64,000 nt of DNA from Microbulbifer sp. A4B17 (lineage in GTDB: Bacteria > Pseudomonadota > Gammaproteobacteria > Pseudomonadales > Cellvibrionaceae): NCBI RefSeq assembly GCF_003076275.1, contig NZ_CP029064.1, positions 186,001-250,000 on the forward strand, written 5' to 3'. The position numbers and the translations under genes were made by a program. The notes below the pieces were generated by a model. It had not been told where the DNA came from and did no database searches. It worked only from the letters and a program-made list of their open reading frames with translations. Below are positions 56,290 to 64,000 of this stretch, one piece after another; the stretch's first letter is position 1; each line of letters begins with the position of its first letter.

Positions 56290-57496
56290 TAACAGCGCCG
56301 TATTACAACTGCCGCCGCTCAGTCTGTATATTCACATTCCCTGGTGTGTACGCAAATGCCCATACTGTGATTTCAACTCCCACCAGGCCGATAGAGATCG
56401 CGTTAACTCAGATTATGCCCTGCCGGAATCTGAATATGTGGAGCAGTTGCGCCTTGACCTGGTAAGCCAGCTGCCCTGGGTACAGGGGCGTAAATTGCAG
56501 TCCATATTTTTTGGCGGCGGCACACCGAGCCTGTTTTCCCCACAAGCAATTGGGAAGATCCTGGAAGGTGCCGAGCAAGTGGTCGGATTTGCGGACGATA
56601 TCGAAATCACCCTGGAGGCTAACCCCGGCACTTTTGAACAGGCCAAGTTCACCGGCTACCGGGCTGTCGGGGTTAACCGCCTGTCCATTGGAGTGCAGAG
56701 TTTCGACTCCAACCAATTGCAGCAGCTGGGACGTATTCACAGCGGTGAAGAGGCCGAGAGTGCTCTGGCAATGGCGCGCCGAGCAGGCTTTGAGAATATT
56801 AACCTCGACTTGATGCACGGATTGCCCAAACAGACTGAAGAGGAAGCCCTCAATGATTTGCGTCGGGCAATTTCCCTGGCCCCAGAGCATATCTCCTGGT
56901 ACCAGCTAACAATTGAGCCAAACACGGCATTTTACAGTGCGCCGCCGGTTACCCCCGGCTCGCAGATGATTGCCAGTATGCAGGGCAGTGGGCGAGAACT
57001 GCTCGCGTCGGAGGGTTATTGCCGCTACGAGGTGTCGGCTTACAGTAAATCCCAACTCGAGTCCCGCCACAATATTAACTACTGGTCTTTCGGAGACTAT
57101 TTGGGTATTGGTGCCGGTGCTCATGGCAAGGTGACTCTGGTGGAAAGTGGACAAATTTTGCGCAGTCGACGTACTCGCACACCGAAGGATTACCTGTCCA
57201 TTGGCAGGCAGCAACCAGGGTTGCTGCACAGCGCTTTATCTGAACCCCATACTGATCAGGTTGAGAGTGAGGATTTGCCGCTGGAGTTTCTGATGAATAC
57301 CCTTCGCCTAGTGGGGGGGGTTCCCAGCGAGACTTTTACACATTACACCGGGTTGCCACTGTCTGAACTGCAAAAACAGTGGCCCACTCTGATAGCTATG
57401 GAGCTTGTGGAGTGTTTAGACGAGCGAATTGCCGCCAGTGCTTTTGGCTTTGACTATATCGATGAGGTCCTGCAGCGTTTCCTGGAACAGACGTAA
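56282..57496 (+). CDS. hemW: Heme chaperone HemW (radical SAM)
   Basis: Radical-SAM family heme chaperone, 404 residues. The cluster motif [10 protein letters not shown] (CX3CX2C), FFGGGTPSL and [13 protein letters not shown] are intact. It has the HemW tail and lacks features of coproporphyrinogen oxidase HemN. The start is a TTG at 56282 with AGGG 8 nt upstream, overlapping the rdgB stop. A GTG at 56273 is an alternative. No in-frame ATG exists in the right place. Confidence 0.92.
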   Translation: MPDNSAVLQLPPLSLYIHIPWCVRKCPYCDFNSHQADRDRVNSDYALPESEYVEQLRLDLVSQLPWVQGRKLQSIFFGGGTPSLFSPQAIGKILEGAEQVVGFADDIEITLEANPGTFEQAKFTGYRAVGVNRLSIGVQSFDSNQLQQLGRIHSGEEAESALAMARRAGFENINLDLMHGLPKQTEEEALNDLRRAISLAPEHISWYQLTIEPNTAFYSAPPVTPGSQMIASMQGSGRELLASEGYCRYEVSAYSKSQLESRHNINYWSFGDYLGIGAGAHGKVTLVESGQILRSRRTRTPKDYLSIGRQQPGLLHSALSEPHTDQVESEDLPLEFLMNTLRLVGGVPSETFTHYTGLPLSELQKQWPTLIAMELVECLDERIAASAFGFDYIDEVLQRFLEQT

Positions 57497-57644
57497 GTCT
57501 GTTGGCAGGAGAGACTTGAAATCCCATTTTGCGCCCCAATTTTGAGGGCAATGGTGCATCGCAGCTGTAAAACCACTGCTGTGACCGTGAGAAGATGCGT
57601 TGGCTGTGCCCTCGCATCGAGAAACTAAAGAACAGGAATGCAAT

Positions 57645-57974
57645 ATGAGCGAGCACTCAATCATCAACGTATCTGACGCTGAATTCGAAGCAGAAGTTCT
57701 CAAAGCTGAAGGCCCTGTGCTGGTAGACTTCTGGGCACAGTGGTGCGGCCCGTGCAAGATGATCGCTCCAGTGCTGGAAGACCTGGCTGGCCACTACGGC
57801 GATAAGTTGAAGATCGTAAAAGTAGACGTTGATGCCAACAAAGAGAGCCCGGCAAAATATAATGTCCGCGGTATCCCCACACTACTGTTGTTCAAGGGTG
57901 GCAATGTAGAAGGCACTAAAGTCGGCGCATTGTCCCGCGCACAGCTGACTGAATTTATCGACAGCCAGCTGTAA
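57645..57974 (+). CDS. trxA: Thioredoxin TrxA
   Basis: Thioredoxin of 109 residues with active site WCGPCK and the cis-Pro loop RGIPTLLLFKGG. ATG 57645; the longer frame adds a non-homologous leader. It lies upstream of rho as in most gammaproteobacteria. Confidence 0.97.
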   Translation: MSEHSIINVSDAEFEAEVLKAEGPVLVDFWAQWCGPCKMIAPVLEDLAGHYGDKLKIVKVDVDANKESPAKYNVRGIPTLLLFKGGNVEGTKVGALSRAQLTEFIDSQL

Positions 57975-57987
57975 GACTGTCGTTTCT

Positions 57988-58019
57988 ATCCTGCAAAGGG
58001 GTAAATTTCTTTGCAGGAT
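57988..58019 (+). terminator. Hairpin after trxA
   Basis: An 11-bp perfect stem ATCCTGCAAAG/CTTTGCAGGAT with a 10-nt loop, 14 bp after the trxA stop. No U-run follows, so it may be a processing or pause structure rather than a full terminator. Confidence 0.6.
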
Positions 58020-58339
58020 GGGAAACACCCGTTATACTGGCTGTAATTCTGAAATAGTTCAGCGGTCTTGAATTAAGTGAGACGAGCTGACAAAACGCCC
58101 CTCCACAGGGTCCCTGACCATCCCCGGTGCGTATACTCCTCGAGTTGAACTTGTTCTGATAATGCTCCATAAATTGATTATGGAGAGCATAAGTTTACTG
58201 AGTACTGTGGTCTTGGTAGAAAAAGGTACCTAGGTGTTTCGGGTAAATAGACGAGCTAATCTCTAATTATCAAACCCCTCCTCAAAATTTCAGGCGTGTC
58301 CGCGCCAAATGACAACAGAAACATTAATAAGCAATTGGT
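58020..58339 (+). promoter_or_regulatory. Long rho leader region
   Basis: About 320 bp without a gene. A hairpin at 58162-58190 (ATGCTCCATAA against TTATGGAGAGCAT with one bulge) is the clearest element. Upstream of rho such long leaders are used for Rho autoregulation in E. coli; a similar role is inferred. No ribosome site is obvious close to the rho ATG. Confidence 0.45.
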
Positions 58340-59599
58340 ATGAATCTCTCCGAATTAAAAACCAAACCCATTGAAGAGTTGATTGAAATAGCCAAAGGCA
58401 TGGGCCTGGAAAACCTGGCCCGTTCTCGCAAGCAGGATATTATTTTCAATATTCTCAAGCGACACGCCAAAAGCGGTGAAGATATTTATGGCGACGGCGT
58501 ATTAGAAATCCTTCAAGACGGTTTTGGATTTTTGCGTTCTGCTGACTCCTCTTATCTCGCGGGACCGGATGATATATATGTATCTCCAAGTCAGATTCGC
58601 CGATTTAATTTACGTACGGGCGACTCAATTTCCGGAAAGATTCGCCCACCGAAAGAAGGCGAAAGATATTTTGCTTTATTAAAAGTTAACGAAATTAATT
58701 TTGACAAACCGGAAAACGCACGTAACAAAATTCTTTTCGAAAACCTCACTCCTCTCTTCCCCAACGATCGCCTCACCCTCGAGTGCGGAAACGGCTCCTC
58801 CGAAGACCTGATTGGTCGTATTATTGATCTTGTTGCTCCGATCGGAAAAGGCCAGCGCGGTTTGATTGTTGCGCCGCCGAAGGCGGGTAAAACGATTATG
58901 TTGCAAAATATGGCGCAAGCCATTACGCGCAATAATCCAGAATGCCATTTGATCGTATTGCTGATTGATGAGCGCCCTGAGGAAGTGACAGAAATGCAGC
59001 GCTCCGTGCGGGGTGAGGTTGTTGCCTCTACTTTTGATGAGCCACCGGCGCGTCACGTACAAGTAGCGGAAATGGTAATTGAAAAAGCCAAGCGCCTGGT
59101 AGAGCACAAGAAAGATGTGGTTATCTTGCTCGACTCTATCACCCGCTTGGCTCGCGCTTACAACACAACAGTTCCTAGCTCCGGTAAAGTATTAACCGGT
59201 GGTGTTGATGCCCACGCCTTAGAGCGTCCGAAGCGCTTCTTTGGTGCTGCGCGAAACATTGAAGAAGGCGGAAGTCTATCTATTATTGCTACTGCGCTTA
59301 TCGATACCGGCTCGAAAATGGACGAAGTGATTTTCGAGGAGTTCAAAGGTACTGGTAATATGGAATTGCAGCTGGATCGCAAGATTGCTGAAAAACGCGT
59401 ATATCCAGCCATTAATGTGCGCAGATCCGGCACTCGCCGGGAAGAGTTGTTAATGCCAGAGGGCGAGCTACAGCGCGTGTGGATTTTACGTAAGCTGTTA
59501 CACGATATGGAAGATGTGGCATCGACTGAATTCCTAGTGGATAAATTGAAAGATTTCAAGACAAATGATGAATTCTTCCTATCCATGAAACGGAAATAA
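58340..59599 (+). CDS. rho: Transcription termination factor Rho
   Basis: Hexameric RNA translocase, 419 residues. An N-terminal helical domain ([18 protein letters not shown]) precedes the cold-shock-like RNA-binding fold ([20 protein letters not shown]). Walker A is [11 protein letters not shown], and the Q- and R-loop regions ([22 protein letters not shown]) are intact. Confidence 0.98.
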   Translation: MNLSELKTKPIEELIEIAKGMGLENLARSRKQDIIFNILKRHAKSGEDIYGDGVLEILQDGFGFLRSADSSYLAGPDDIYVSPSQIRRFNLRTGDSISGKIRPPKEGERYFALLKVNEINFDKPENARNKILFENLTPLFPNDRLTLECGNGSSEDLIGRIIDLVAPIGKGQRGLIVAPPKAGKTIMLQNMAQAITRNNPECHLIVLLIDERPEEVTEMQRSVRGEVVASTFDEPPARHVQVAEMVIEKAKRLVEHKKDVVILLDSITRLARAYNTTVPSSGKVLTGGVDAHALERPKRFFGAARNIEEGGSLSIIATALIDTGSKMDEVIFEEFKGTGNMELQLDRKIAEKRVYPAINVRRSGTRREELLMPEGELQRVWILRKLLHDMEDVASTEFLVDKLKDFKTNDEFFLSMKRK

Positions 59600-59760
59600 T
59601 TGTTGTATATAAAGTTGCGTCTATAAAGGCGCTCTTTATTTACTTAAAGCAGAATAAGGCGGTTAATTGCGTCTATTACTGTTGAAAAGGCGAGCTATAA
59701 GGCATATAAAGTTCCACATTGTGGCGCTTGATATGGATTTTAGGCAACGCGCCTTACTGA

Positions 59761-59792
59761 ATTGGCCCAGGAGTTTCTCCGAAAGGGCCAAT
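59761..59792 (+). promoter_or_regulatory. Nested hairpin in the leader of the RRM-protein gene
   Basis: ATTGGCCC (59761-59768) pairs with GGGCCAAT (59785-59792), and inside it GGAG pairs with CTCC around TTT. It lies 77 bp before the start of an RNA-binding protein gene in a 270-bp gap that otherwise shows only a weak ATAAAG/CTTTAT hairpin after rho. Confidence 0.5.
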
Positions 59793-59869
59793 CTCAAATG
59801 GTTAATCTGGTGGAGCTGGTTATCCATTTGTGACTGCACGACAGCCCACACACCTAGTGAGAACCTTTT

Positions 59870-60139
59870 GTGAATATCTATATTGGAAATCTGGCCTACG
59901 CGGTAACCTCTGACGACCTGCACGAAGCTTTCGGTGCATTCGGAGAGATCTCTCGGGCTACTGTTATCACCGACCGTGAGACTGGCCGCTCTAAAGGCTT
60001 CGGTTTCGTAGAAATGCCTAACGACGATGAAGCACGCAAAGCTATCGAAGAGATGAACGACCAGCCTATGTCTGGCCGTAACATCCGCGTTAACGAAGCT
60101 AAGCCTCGCGAAGATCGTCCGCGTCGCCCCCGCTTCTAA
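59870..60139 (+). CDS. RRM-domain RNA-binding protein
   Basis: Single RNA-recognition-motif protein of 89 residues: RNP2 is IYIGNLAY and RNP1 is KGFGFVEM. A basic Arg/Pro tail (REDRPRRPRF) follows. Such glycine-poor RRM proteins are common in marine proteobacteria and cyanobacteria and often respond to cold. The GTG start at 59870 has only a weak GAGAA upstream. It has a long leader with a nested hairpin, which may regulate it. Confidence 0.9.
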   Translation: MNIYIGNLAYAVTSDDLHEAFGAFGEISRATVITDRETGRSKGFGFVEMPNDDEARKAIEEMNDQPMSGRNIRVNEAKPREDRPRRPRF

Positions 60140-60161
60140 GCTGTTACAGGCTTATTATTTC

Positions 60162-60192
60162 CGCGGCTCGCAGCCCAGGCTTGCGAGCCGCG
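60162..60192 (+). terminator. Hairpin after the RRM gene
   Basis: An 11-bp perfect stem CGCGGCTCGCA/TGCGAGCCGCG with a 9-nt loop, 22 bp after the stop. It is GC-rich but lacks a T-run on this strand. Confidence 0.65.
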
Positions 60193-60295
60193 ACTCCCTC
60201 CCTCCTCTCCCTGCATTCCAATTGGTGTGTTGTTACCTATCCTGCGCCTTCTGTTTTACACTGCGCTCTGGTTTATAGTCACGCCTTGTTAGCCC

Positions 60296-61762
60296 ATGAA
60301 ATATAAAGATCTACGCGACTTTATTAAGTTGCTGGAAAAGCGCGGCCTACTAAAACGAATCAAGCACCCTGTTGACCCCATTTTGGAAATGACAGAAATT
60401 TCCGATCGCGTATTGCGAGCTGAGGGGCCAGCGTTGCTGTTTGAGAGCCCGGTAGGCTTTGAGACCCCAGTTCTTGCCAACCTTTTCGGAACGCCAGAGC
60501 GAGTTGCTCTGGGGATGGGAAGAGAAAGTGTCGCCGAACTGCGTGAAGTGGGAGAACTTCTGGCTTTTCTCAAGGAGCCACAGCCACCGGAAAATCTACG
60601 TGATGCCTGGGAGAAGTTGCCGGTCTTTAAGCAGGTCCTGAATATGGGGCCAAAAGTCGTAAAAGGTGCCGCTTGCCAACAGGTAGTTATTGAGCGGGAC
60701 CAGGTCGATCTGCAAAAACTGCCAATCCAAACCTGCTGGCCGGGAGATGCCGCCCCACTGGTCACTTGGCCCTTAGTGATTACCAGGGGACCCGAGAAGA
60801 AACGGCAAAACCTGGGCATATACCGGATGCAATTAATCGGAAAGAACCGCCTGATTATGCGCTGGCTCAGTCATCGCGGAGGAGCGCTGGATTATCGGGA
60901 CTGGTGTAAGAGGCACCCCGGTGAACCCTATCCGGTAGCTGTTGCCCTGGGTGCCGATCCCGCTACAATTCTGGGGGCTGTTACCCCCGTGCCGGATACC
61001 TTGTCCGAATACGCTTTTGCCGGCCTGCTGCGCGGTGACAAGACTGAAGTCACCGAGGCCTTTCTCAGTGACCTTCAGGTACCCGCTAGTGCTGAATATG
61101 TGTTGGAAGGCTTTATCTATCCCGATGATATGGCGGACGAAGGCCCTTATGGAGATCACACGGGTTACTATAACGAAGTGGATAGCTTCCCGGTATTTAC
61201 GGTGGAGAAGATCACCCATCGCAAAGATCCCATTTACCACAGCACCTACACAGGGCGCCCGCCAGATGAACCTGCAATTCTGGGAGAAGCTTTAAACGAG
61301 GTTTTTGTGCCAATACTGCAAAAGCAATTTCCCGAAATTGTGGATTTTTATCTGCCGCCGGAGGGGTGCTCTTACCGTCTCGCAGTCGTCACTATGAAGA
61401 AGCAATACGCCGGTCACGCCAAGCGCGTAATGATGGGGGTCTGGTCTTTCCTGCGTCAGTTTATGTATACCAAATTTGTTATTGTCGCCGATGAAGATGT
61501 TAATGCCAGGGACTGGAAAGATGTAATCTGGGCGATGACCACACGTATGGATCCGGCGCGGGACACAGTGATGGTAGAAAATACTCCGATTGATTATTTA
61601 GACTTTGCTTCACCGGTCTCCGGTTTAGGCTCAAAAATAGGTTTTGATGCGACTAATAAATGGGAAGGTGAAACTAGTCGTGAGTGGGGCGTACCTATTG
61701 AGCGCGACCAGAATGTGGTTAAAAAGGTAGATGAAATCTGGTCTAAATTAGGACTCGAATAA
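60296..61762 (+). CDS. ubiD: 3-octaprenyl-4-hydroxybenzoate carboxy-lyase UbiD
   Basis: Prenylated-FMN decarboxylase of ubiquinone synthesis, 488 residues. The catalytic-region blocks [12 protein letters not shown] and [19 protein letters not shown] and the cofactor segment [16 protein letters not shown] are intact. It depends on UbiX, which is not in the window. Position near trxA-rho is conserved. Confidence 0.96.
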   Translation: MKYKDLRDFIKLLEKRGLLKRIKHPVDPILEMTEISDRVLRAEGPALLFESPVGFETPVLANLFGTPERVALGMGRESVAELREVGELLAFLKEPQPPENLRDAWEKLPVFKQVLNMGPKVVKGAACQQVVIERDQVDLQKLPIQTCWPGDAAPLVTWPLVITRGPEKKRQNLGIYRMQLIGKNRLIMRWLSHRGGALDYRDWCKRHPGEPYPVAVALGADPATILGAVTPVPDTLSEYAFAGLLRGDKTEVTEAFLSDLQVPASAEYVLEGFIYPDDMADEGPYGDHTGYYNEVDSFPVFTVEKITHRKDPIYHSTYTGRPPDEPAILGEALNEVFVPILQKQFPEIVDFYLPPEGCSYRLAVVTMKKQYAGHAKRVMMGVWSFLRQFMYTKFVIVADEDVNARDWKDVIWAMTTRMDPARDTVMVENTPIDYLDFASPVSGLGSKIGFDATNKWEGETSREWGVPIERDQNVVKKVDEIWSKLGLE

Positions 61763-61819
61763 GCACAGCGTTATATTCTCAGTACCCCGCCCAAATAAGC
61801 GCCCCTGGCGGCGCTCAGC

Positions 61820-61856
61820 AGAGTGACCGCTTAGCGGTCACTCTTTATTTTTTTCT
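61820..61856 (+). terminator. Terminator after ubiD
   Basis: AGAGTGACCGC-TTA-GCGGTCACTCT followed by TTATTTTTTT, a strong factor-independent terminator 58 bp after the stop. Confidence 0.95.
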
Positions 61857-61946
61857 CTTTCTTTGCATCTATAGCTTTTATTGTTGGCGTCGCAGTCAGG
61901 TACGGGCTCGACCGTGGCCCTGAATTAACTATTAAGGAATGCATTA

Positions 61947-63167
61947 ATGAGGAAAATTTATTTAGTGGGCCTGATAGCGACAGGTATTTTGACATTTTTG
62001 CTAGTCGTACCAGGTGAGCAGGAGCAAAGTGTCGGAATTGATAATATCGAAGAATTTATACCTGCAGTTATGCGTGAGGCTGCCATACCCGGAATAGCCG
62101 TTGCCAGAATAAAAGAGGGTGAACTCGCGCTTCAGCAAGTGTACGGGATGGCCGATATTGAGGCTGGCAAACCAGTTACTCAGGATACGTTATTTAATAT
62201 TGCCTCGATAAGCAAGCCGATTATGGGCGTAACACTGTTGCAATTGGTGGACGATAATAAATTGTCGTTGGATGAGGATATCAATAGTTATTTACCATTT
62301 AAGGTGGACAATCCACATATAGAGGGGGAAAAAATTACACTGAGACATCTGGCGAGTCATTCTGCAGCAATTAAAGATTATTTTGACTACGGCACTTACG
62401 CTGAAAATCGTGATCCCTCTATCAGTTTGGAGCAACATCTACACTCCCTTCTGGTTAAAGGGGGAAGCCTGTACGGTAGTGGGGATTATTATCTGACAAA
62501 CAATCCAGGAGAGCACAGGGAATACAGTAATCTTTCTGCGGGTTTAGCTGGGTTATTGGTTGAGTCAGTAACCGGCCAGTCTCTTGCTAACTACAGCCGG
62601 GATACTTTATTTTACAGCCTGGATATGGAGACTGCCAGTTGGAGACTCAATGAAATAGATCTGAGCTCTATCGCAGTCCCCTACAAAGTAGAGCAATGTG
62701 TACCATATGTCGGTCTTTGCGTAGATAGTGAAGCCGAGAAGATGAACTATTTAATTGGCCGATTTATTGATCCTCCTTTTGAGTACAAGCAATTTCACCC
62801 GTATGCACACAGTGGTAATCCGCAGTATCCTGATGGAGGTGTTCGTGTAAGCATTGCTGACCTCAGCGATTTCTTGCTAGCGCTGCTTAATAATCGGGAT
62901 AAAGCTGGAGCTCAGATCTTATCAGATGTGATGTATCAGGAAATGTTTCGTCTGCAATTACCGGTGTCCGTATCAGAGTCGCAGCGCTTCTTTTGGCGCG
63001 ATCGCAATGGCCGTATTGGGCACATGGGAACTGATCTGGGCGTATTTGTAGCTATGTATTTTGAGCCGGAAAGTAAGGATGGTTTTATTATCTTGATGAA
63101 CAGAGATATGGATATTAAATCGGCCGATGCGATGAAGCGTATTGCGATTCGTCTCATGAAAATATAA
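61947..63167 (+). CDS. Serine hydrolase of the beta-lactamase (class C/AmpH-like) family
   Basis: Protein of 406 residues with an N-terminal hydrophobic signal or anchor (LVGLIATGILTFLLVV). Catalytic motifs are SISK (Ser87, Lys90), YSN in REYSNLSAG, and HMGTDLG in place of the KTG box. It belongs to the penicillin-binding-like serine hydrolase family; esterase or peptidase activity is as likely as beta-lactamase activity. No resistance regulator is adjacent. AAGGAA precedes the ATG. Confidence 0.85.
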   Translation: MRKIYLVGLIATGILTFLLVVPGEQEQSVGIDNIEEFIPAVMREAAIPGIAVARIKEGELALQQVYGMADIEAGKPVTQDTLFNIASISKPIMGVTLLQLVDDNKLSLDEDINSYLPFKVDNPHIEGEKITLRHLASHSAAIKDYFDYGTYAENRDPSISLEQHLHSLLVKGGSLYGSGDYYLTNNPGEHREYSNLSAGLAGLLVESVTGQSLANYSRDTLFYSLDMETASWRLNEIDLSSIAVPYKVEQCVPYVGLCVDSEAEKMNYLIGRFIDPPFEYKQFHPYAHSGNPQYPDGGVRVSIADLSDFLLALLNNRDKAGAQILSDVMYQEMFRLQLPVSVSESQRFFWRDRNGRIGHMGTDLGVFVAMYFEPESKDGFIILMNRDMDIKSADAMKRIAIRLMKI

Positions 63168-63253
63168 AAACAATTGTGGGATGACCACTCCTGAAATCCT
63201 TATTTTAAGGAGGGCCTTTCTTGTTGTGTATTTTTCTAAGATTGGATGGGAAT

Positions 63254-63757
63254 ATGATAGGGAATTTATCAAAACTAGTAATTCTACTTTTTGGGGTCGC
63301 AATATTTCAGCCCGTGATTGCCAGCCAGGATAATGGCGCAGAGGCAACTTTTGAGAAGATCAAAGGGCTAGCTGGAGAGTGGAAAAAGGAAGGGACGGAA
63401 AATGACGATTTTATTATTAGTTTTGCCGATACAGCTGGGGGAAGCGTAATACTTGAAAGTTGGCTCTATAAAGGGCGCCAACATTCCCTGACTGTTTACC
63501 ATTTGGATAACGATAATTTAATAGTGACGCACTATTGTCCCCAAGGTAATCAGCCCAGGTTAAGCTGGCAAAAAAACAGTGCTGAAGATACTTTGGCATT
63601 CTCTTTCAAAGATGTAACTAATTTTATTTTGGACAGTAAGAGTCGTCTGGATAGCCTCACTTTTACCTGGTTAGGTAACGGCAAGTTACAGCGGGAAGAG
63701 ACTTACTTAAAGAACGGGGAGCAGTTACCCTCATCCTTGATCCTGGTACGTAAATAA
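63254..63757 (+). CDS. Exported DUF6265-like protein
   Basis: Secreted protein of 167 residues: a signal peptide (LVILLFGVAIFQPVIAS) then a lipocalin-like beta domain (LAGEWKKEGTE, ILESWLYKGRQHSLTVYHLD, THYCPQGNQPRL). It resembles the DUF6265 family; function unknown. ATG 63254 has GGGA upstream. It lies 86 bp after the serine hydrolase gene on the same strand, so they may be co-expressed. Confidence 0.75.
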   Translation: MIGNLSKLVILLFGVAIFQPVIASQDNGAEATFEKIKGLAGEWKKEGTENDDFIISFADTAGGSVILESWLYKGRQHSLTVYHLDNDNLIVTHYCPQGNQPRLSWQKNSAEDTLAFSFKDVTNFILDSKSRLDSLTFTWLGNGKLQREETYLKNGEQLPSSLILVRK

Positions 63758-63802
63758 GCTGCCAAATCGTTATTAACTGATAGTTTAGATGTATTATTTC
63801 TC

Positions 63803-63838
63803 AAAGCTGGAGCGAAATTCGCGCCAGCTTTTTTATTT
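63803..63838. terminator. Terminator between convergent genes at the right edge
   Basis: AAAGCTGG...CCAGCTTT stem with an inner GCGAA/TTCGC extension followed by TTTTTTATTT. It serves the plus-strand gene and may also act on the minus-strand gene. Confidence 0.85.
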
Positions 63839-63845
63839 GTGAACT

Positions 63846-64000
63846 TTATTGTGGTTTTGGTTTATATAAGTATGATTCACGACTGAATTTGCATACTGCT
63901 GCCAGTATATTGGCATAGGATGACAGTGCACGCTCTGCCTGGGTTGTGTTTTTGCGTATGACGACATCTTGCATTGAGAACAAGTTGATATCTAATTCCT
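63846..64000 (-). CDS. C-terminal end of an unidentified protein (runs off right edge)
   Basis: On the minus strand one frame stays open for 50 codons from the window edge to a TAA at 63848-63846. The peptide ends KFSRESYLYKPKPQ and has a helical stretch NTTQAERALSSYANILAAV. The other two frames contain stops. Composition looks coding, but the family is not recognisable from this fragment. Confidence 0.45.
   Translation of the reverse strand, partial: ELDINLFSMQDVVIRKNTTQAERALSSYANILAAVCKFSRESYLYKPKPQ

Noticed and set aside
59667..59873. 68-codon ORF between rho and the RRM gene
   Set aside because: It spans the nested hairpin and ends inside the RRM start; no ribosome site or family.

Overview
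The window is chromosomal DNA from a marine-type gammaproteobacterium. Gene order outside the accessory stretches follows Pseudomonas aeruginosa blocks: cyt c5-rep; comM-ubiK-glnK-amtB-sutA; DUF484-dapF-lysA-lptM-cyaY-argH-algZ-algR; pilU/pilT-yggS-proC-yggT-metX-metW-DUF4426-rdgB-hemW; trxA-rho-ubiD. Protein character and the mix of accessory genes suggest Cellvibrionales, perhaps Microbulbifer. That genus call is inference, made without a database search.

1-13.8 kb is a nitrate and molybdenum-cofactor region. It holds a NarK-type transporter running off the left edge, a divergent second NarK, an outer-membrane porin, and a nine-gene operon moaA-mobA-moaB-moaC-moaD-moaE-modA-modB-modC. A clear Moco riboswitch precedes moaA. 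A third NarK, a NarL-type regulator and moeA follow. NarL-like 7-2-7 palindromes lie in both divergent narK promoter regions, and an FNR-like box lies in the first. The parts fit together: nitrate uptake, molybdate uptake and cofactor synthesis for a nitrate reductase that is probably encoded to the left of the window.

13.8-23.3 kb is an accessory island. It carries an AT-rich leader and a fully overlapping five-gene type I restriction-modification operon (HTH-hsdM-hsdS-hsdR-zinc metallopeptidase). It ends in 130-bp tandem repeats that abut a tRNA-Arg(CCG). 23.5-26.1 kb returns to core genes (cytochrome c5, rep).

26.2-31.9 kb is a second accessory stretch. It has small conserved proteins, two GNAT acetyltransferases, an alpha/beta hydrolase, a subclass B3 metallo-beta-lactamase with a Gln at the first zinc-ligand position, a MarR-antibiotic-monooxygenase-membrane-protein operon with a palindromic operator, and an AT-rich gene resembling YopT-type (C58) cysteine proteases.

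32-64 kb is mostly core. It includes comM, ubiK, a nitrogen-control cluster (sigma54 promoter, TorF-type porin, glnK-amtB-glnK), sutA, lysine and arginine biosynthesis, AlgZ/AlgR, the twitching ATPases PilT/PilU, proline and methionine biosynthesis, RdgB, HemW, thioredoxin, Rho, an RRM protein and UbiD. A dynamin-like GTPase sits inside the otherwise conserved yggT-metX block. A truncated SDR remnant marks a breakpoint after algR. Several leaders (proC, sutA, rho, RRM gene) contain conspicuous hairpins that could regulate expression.
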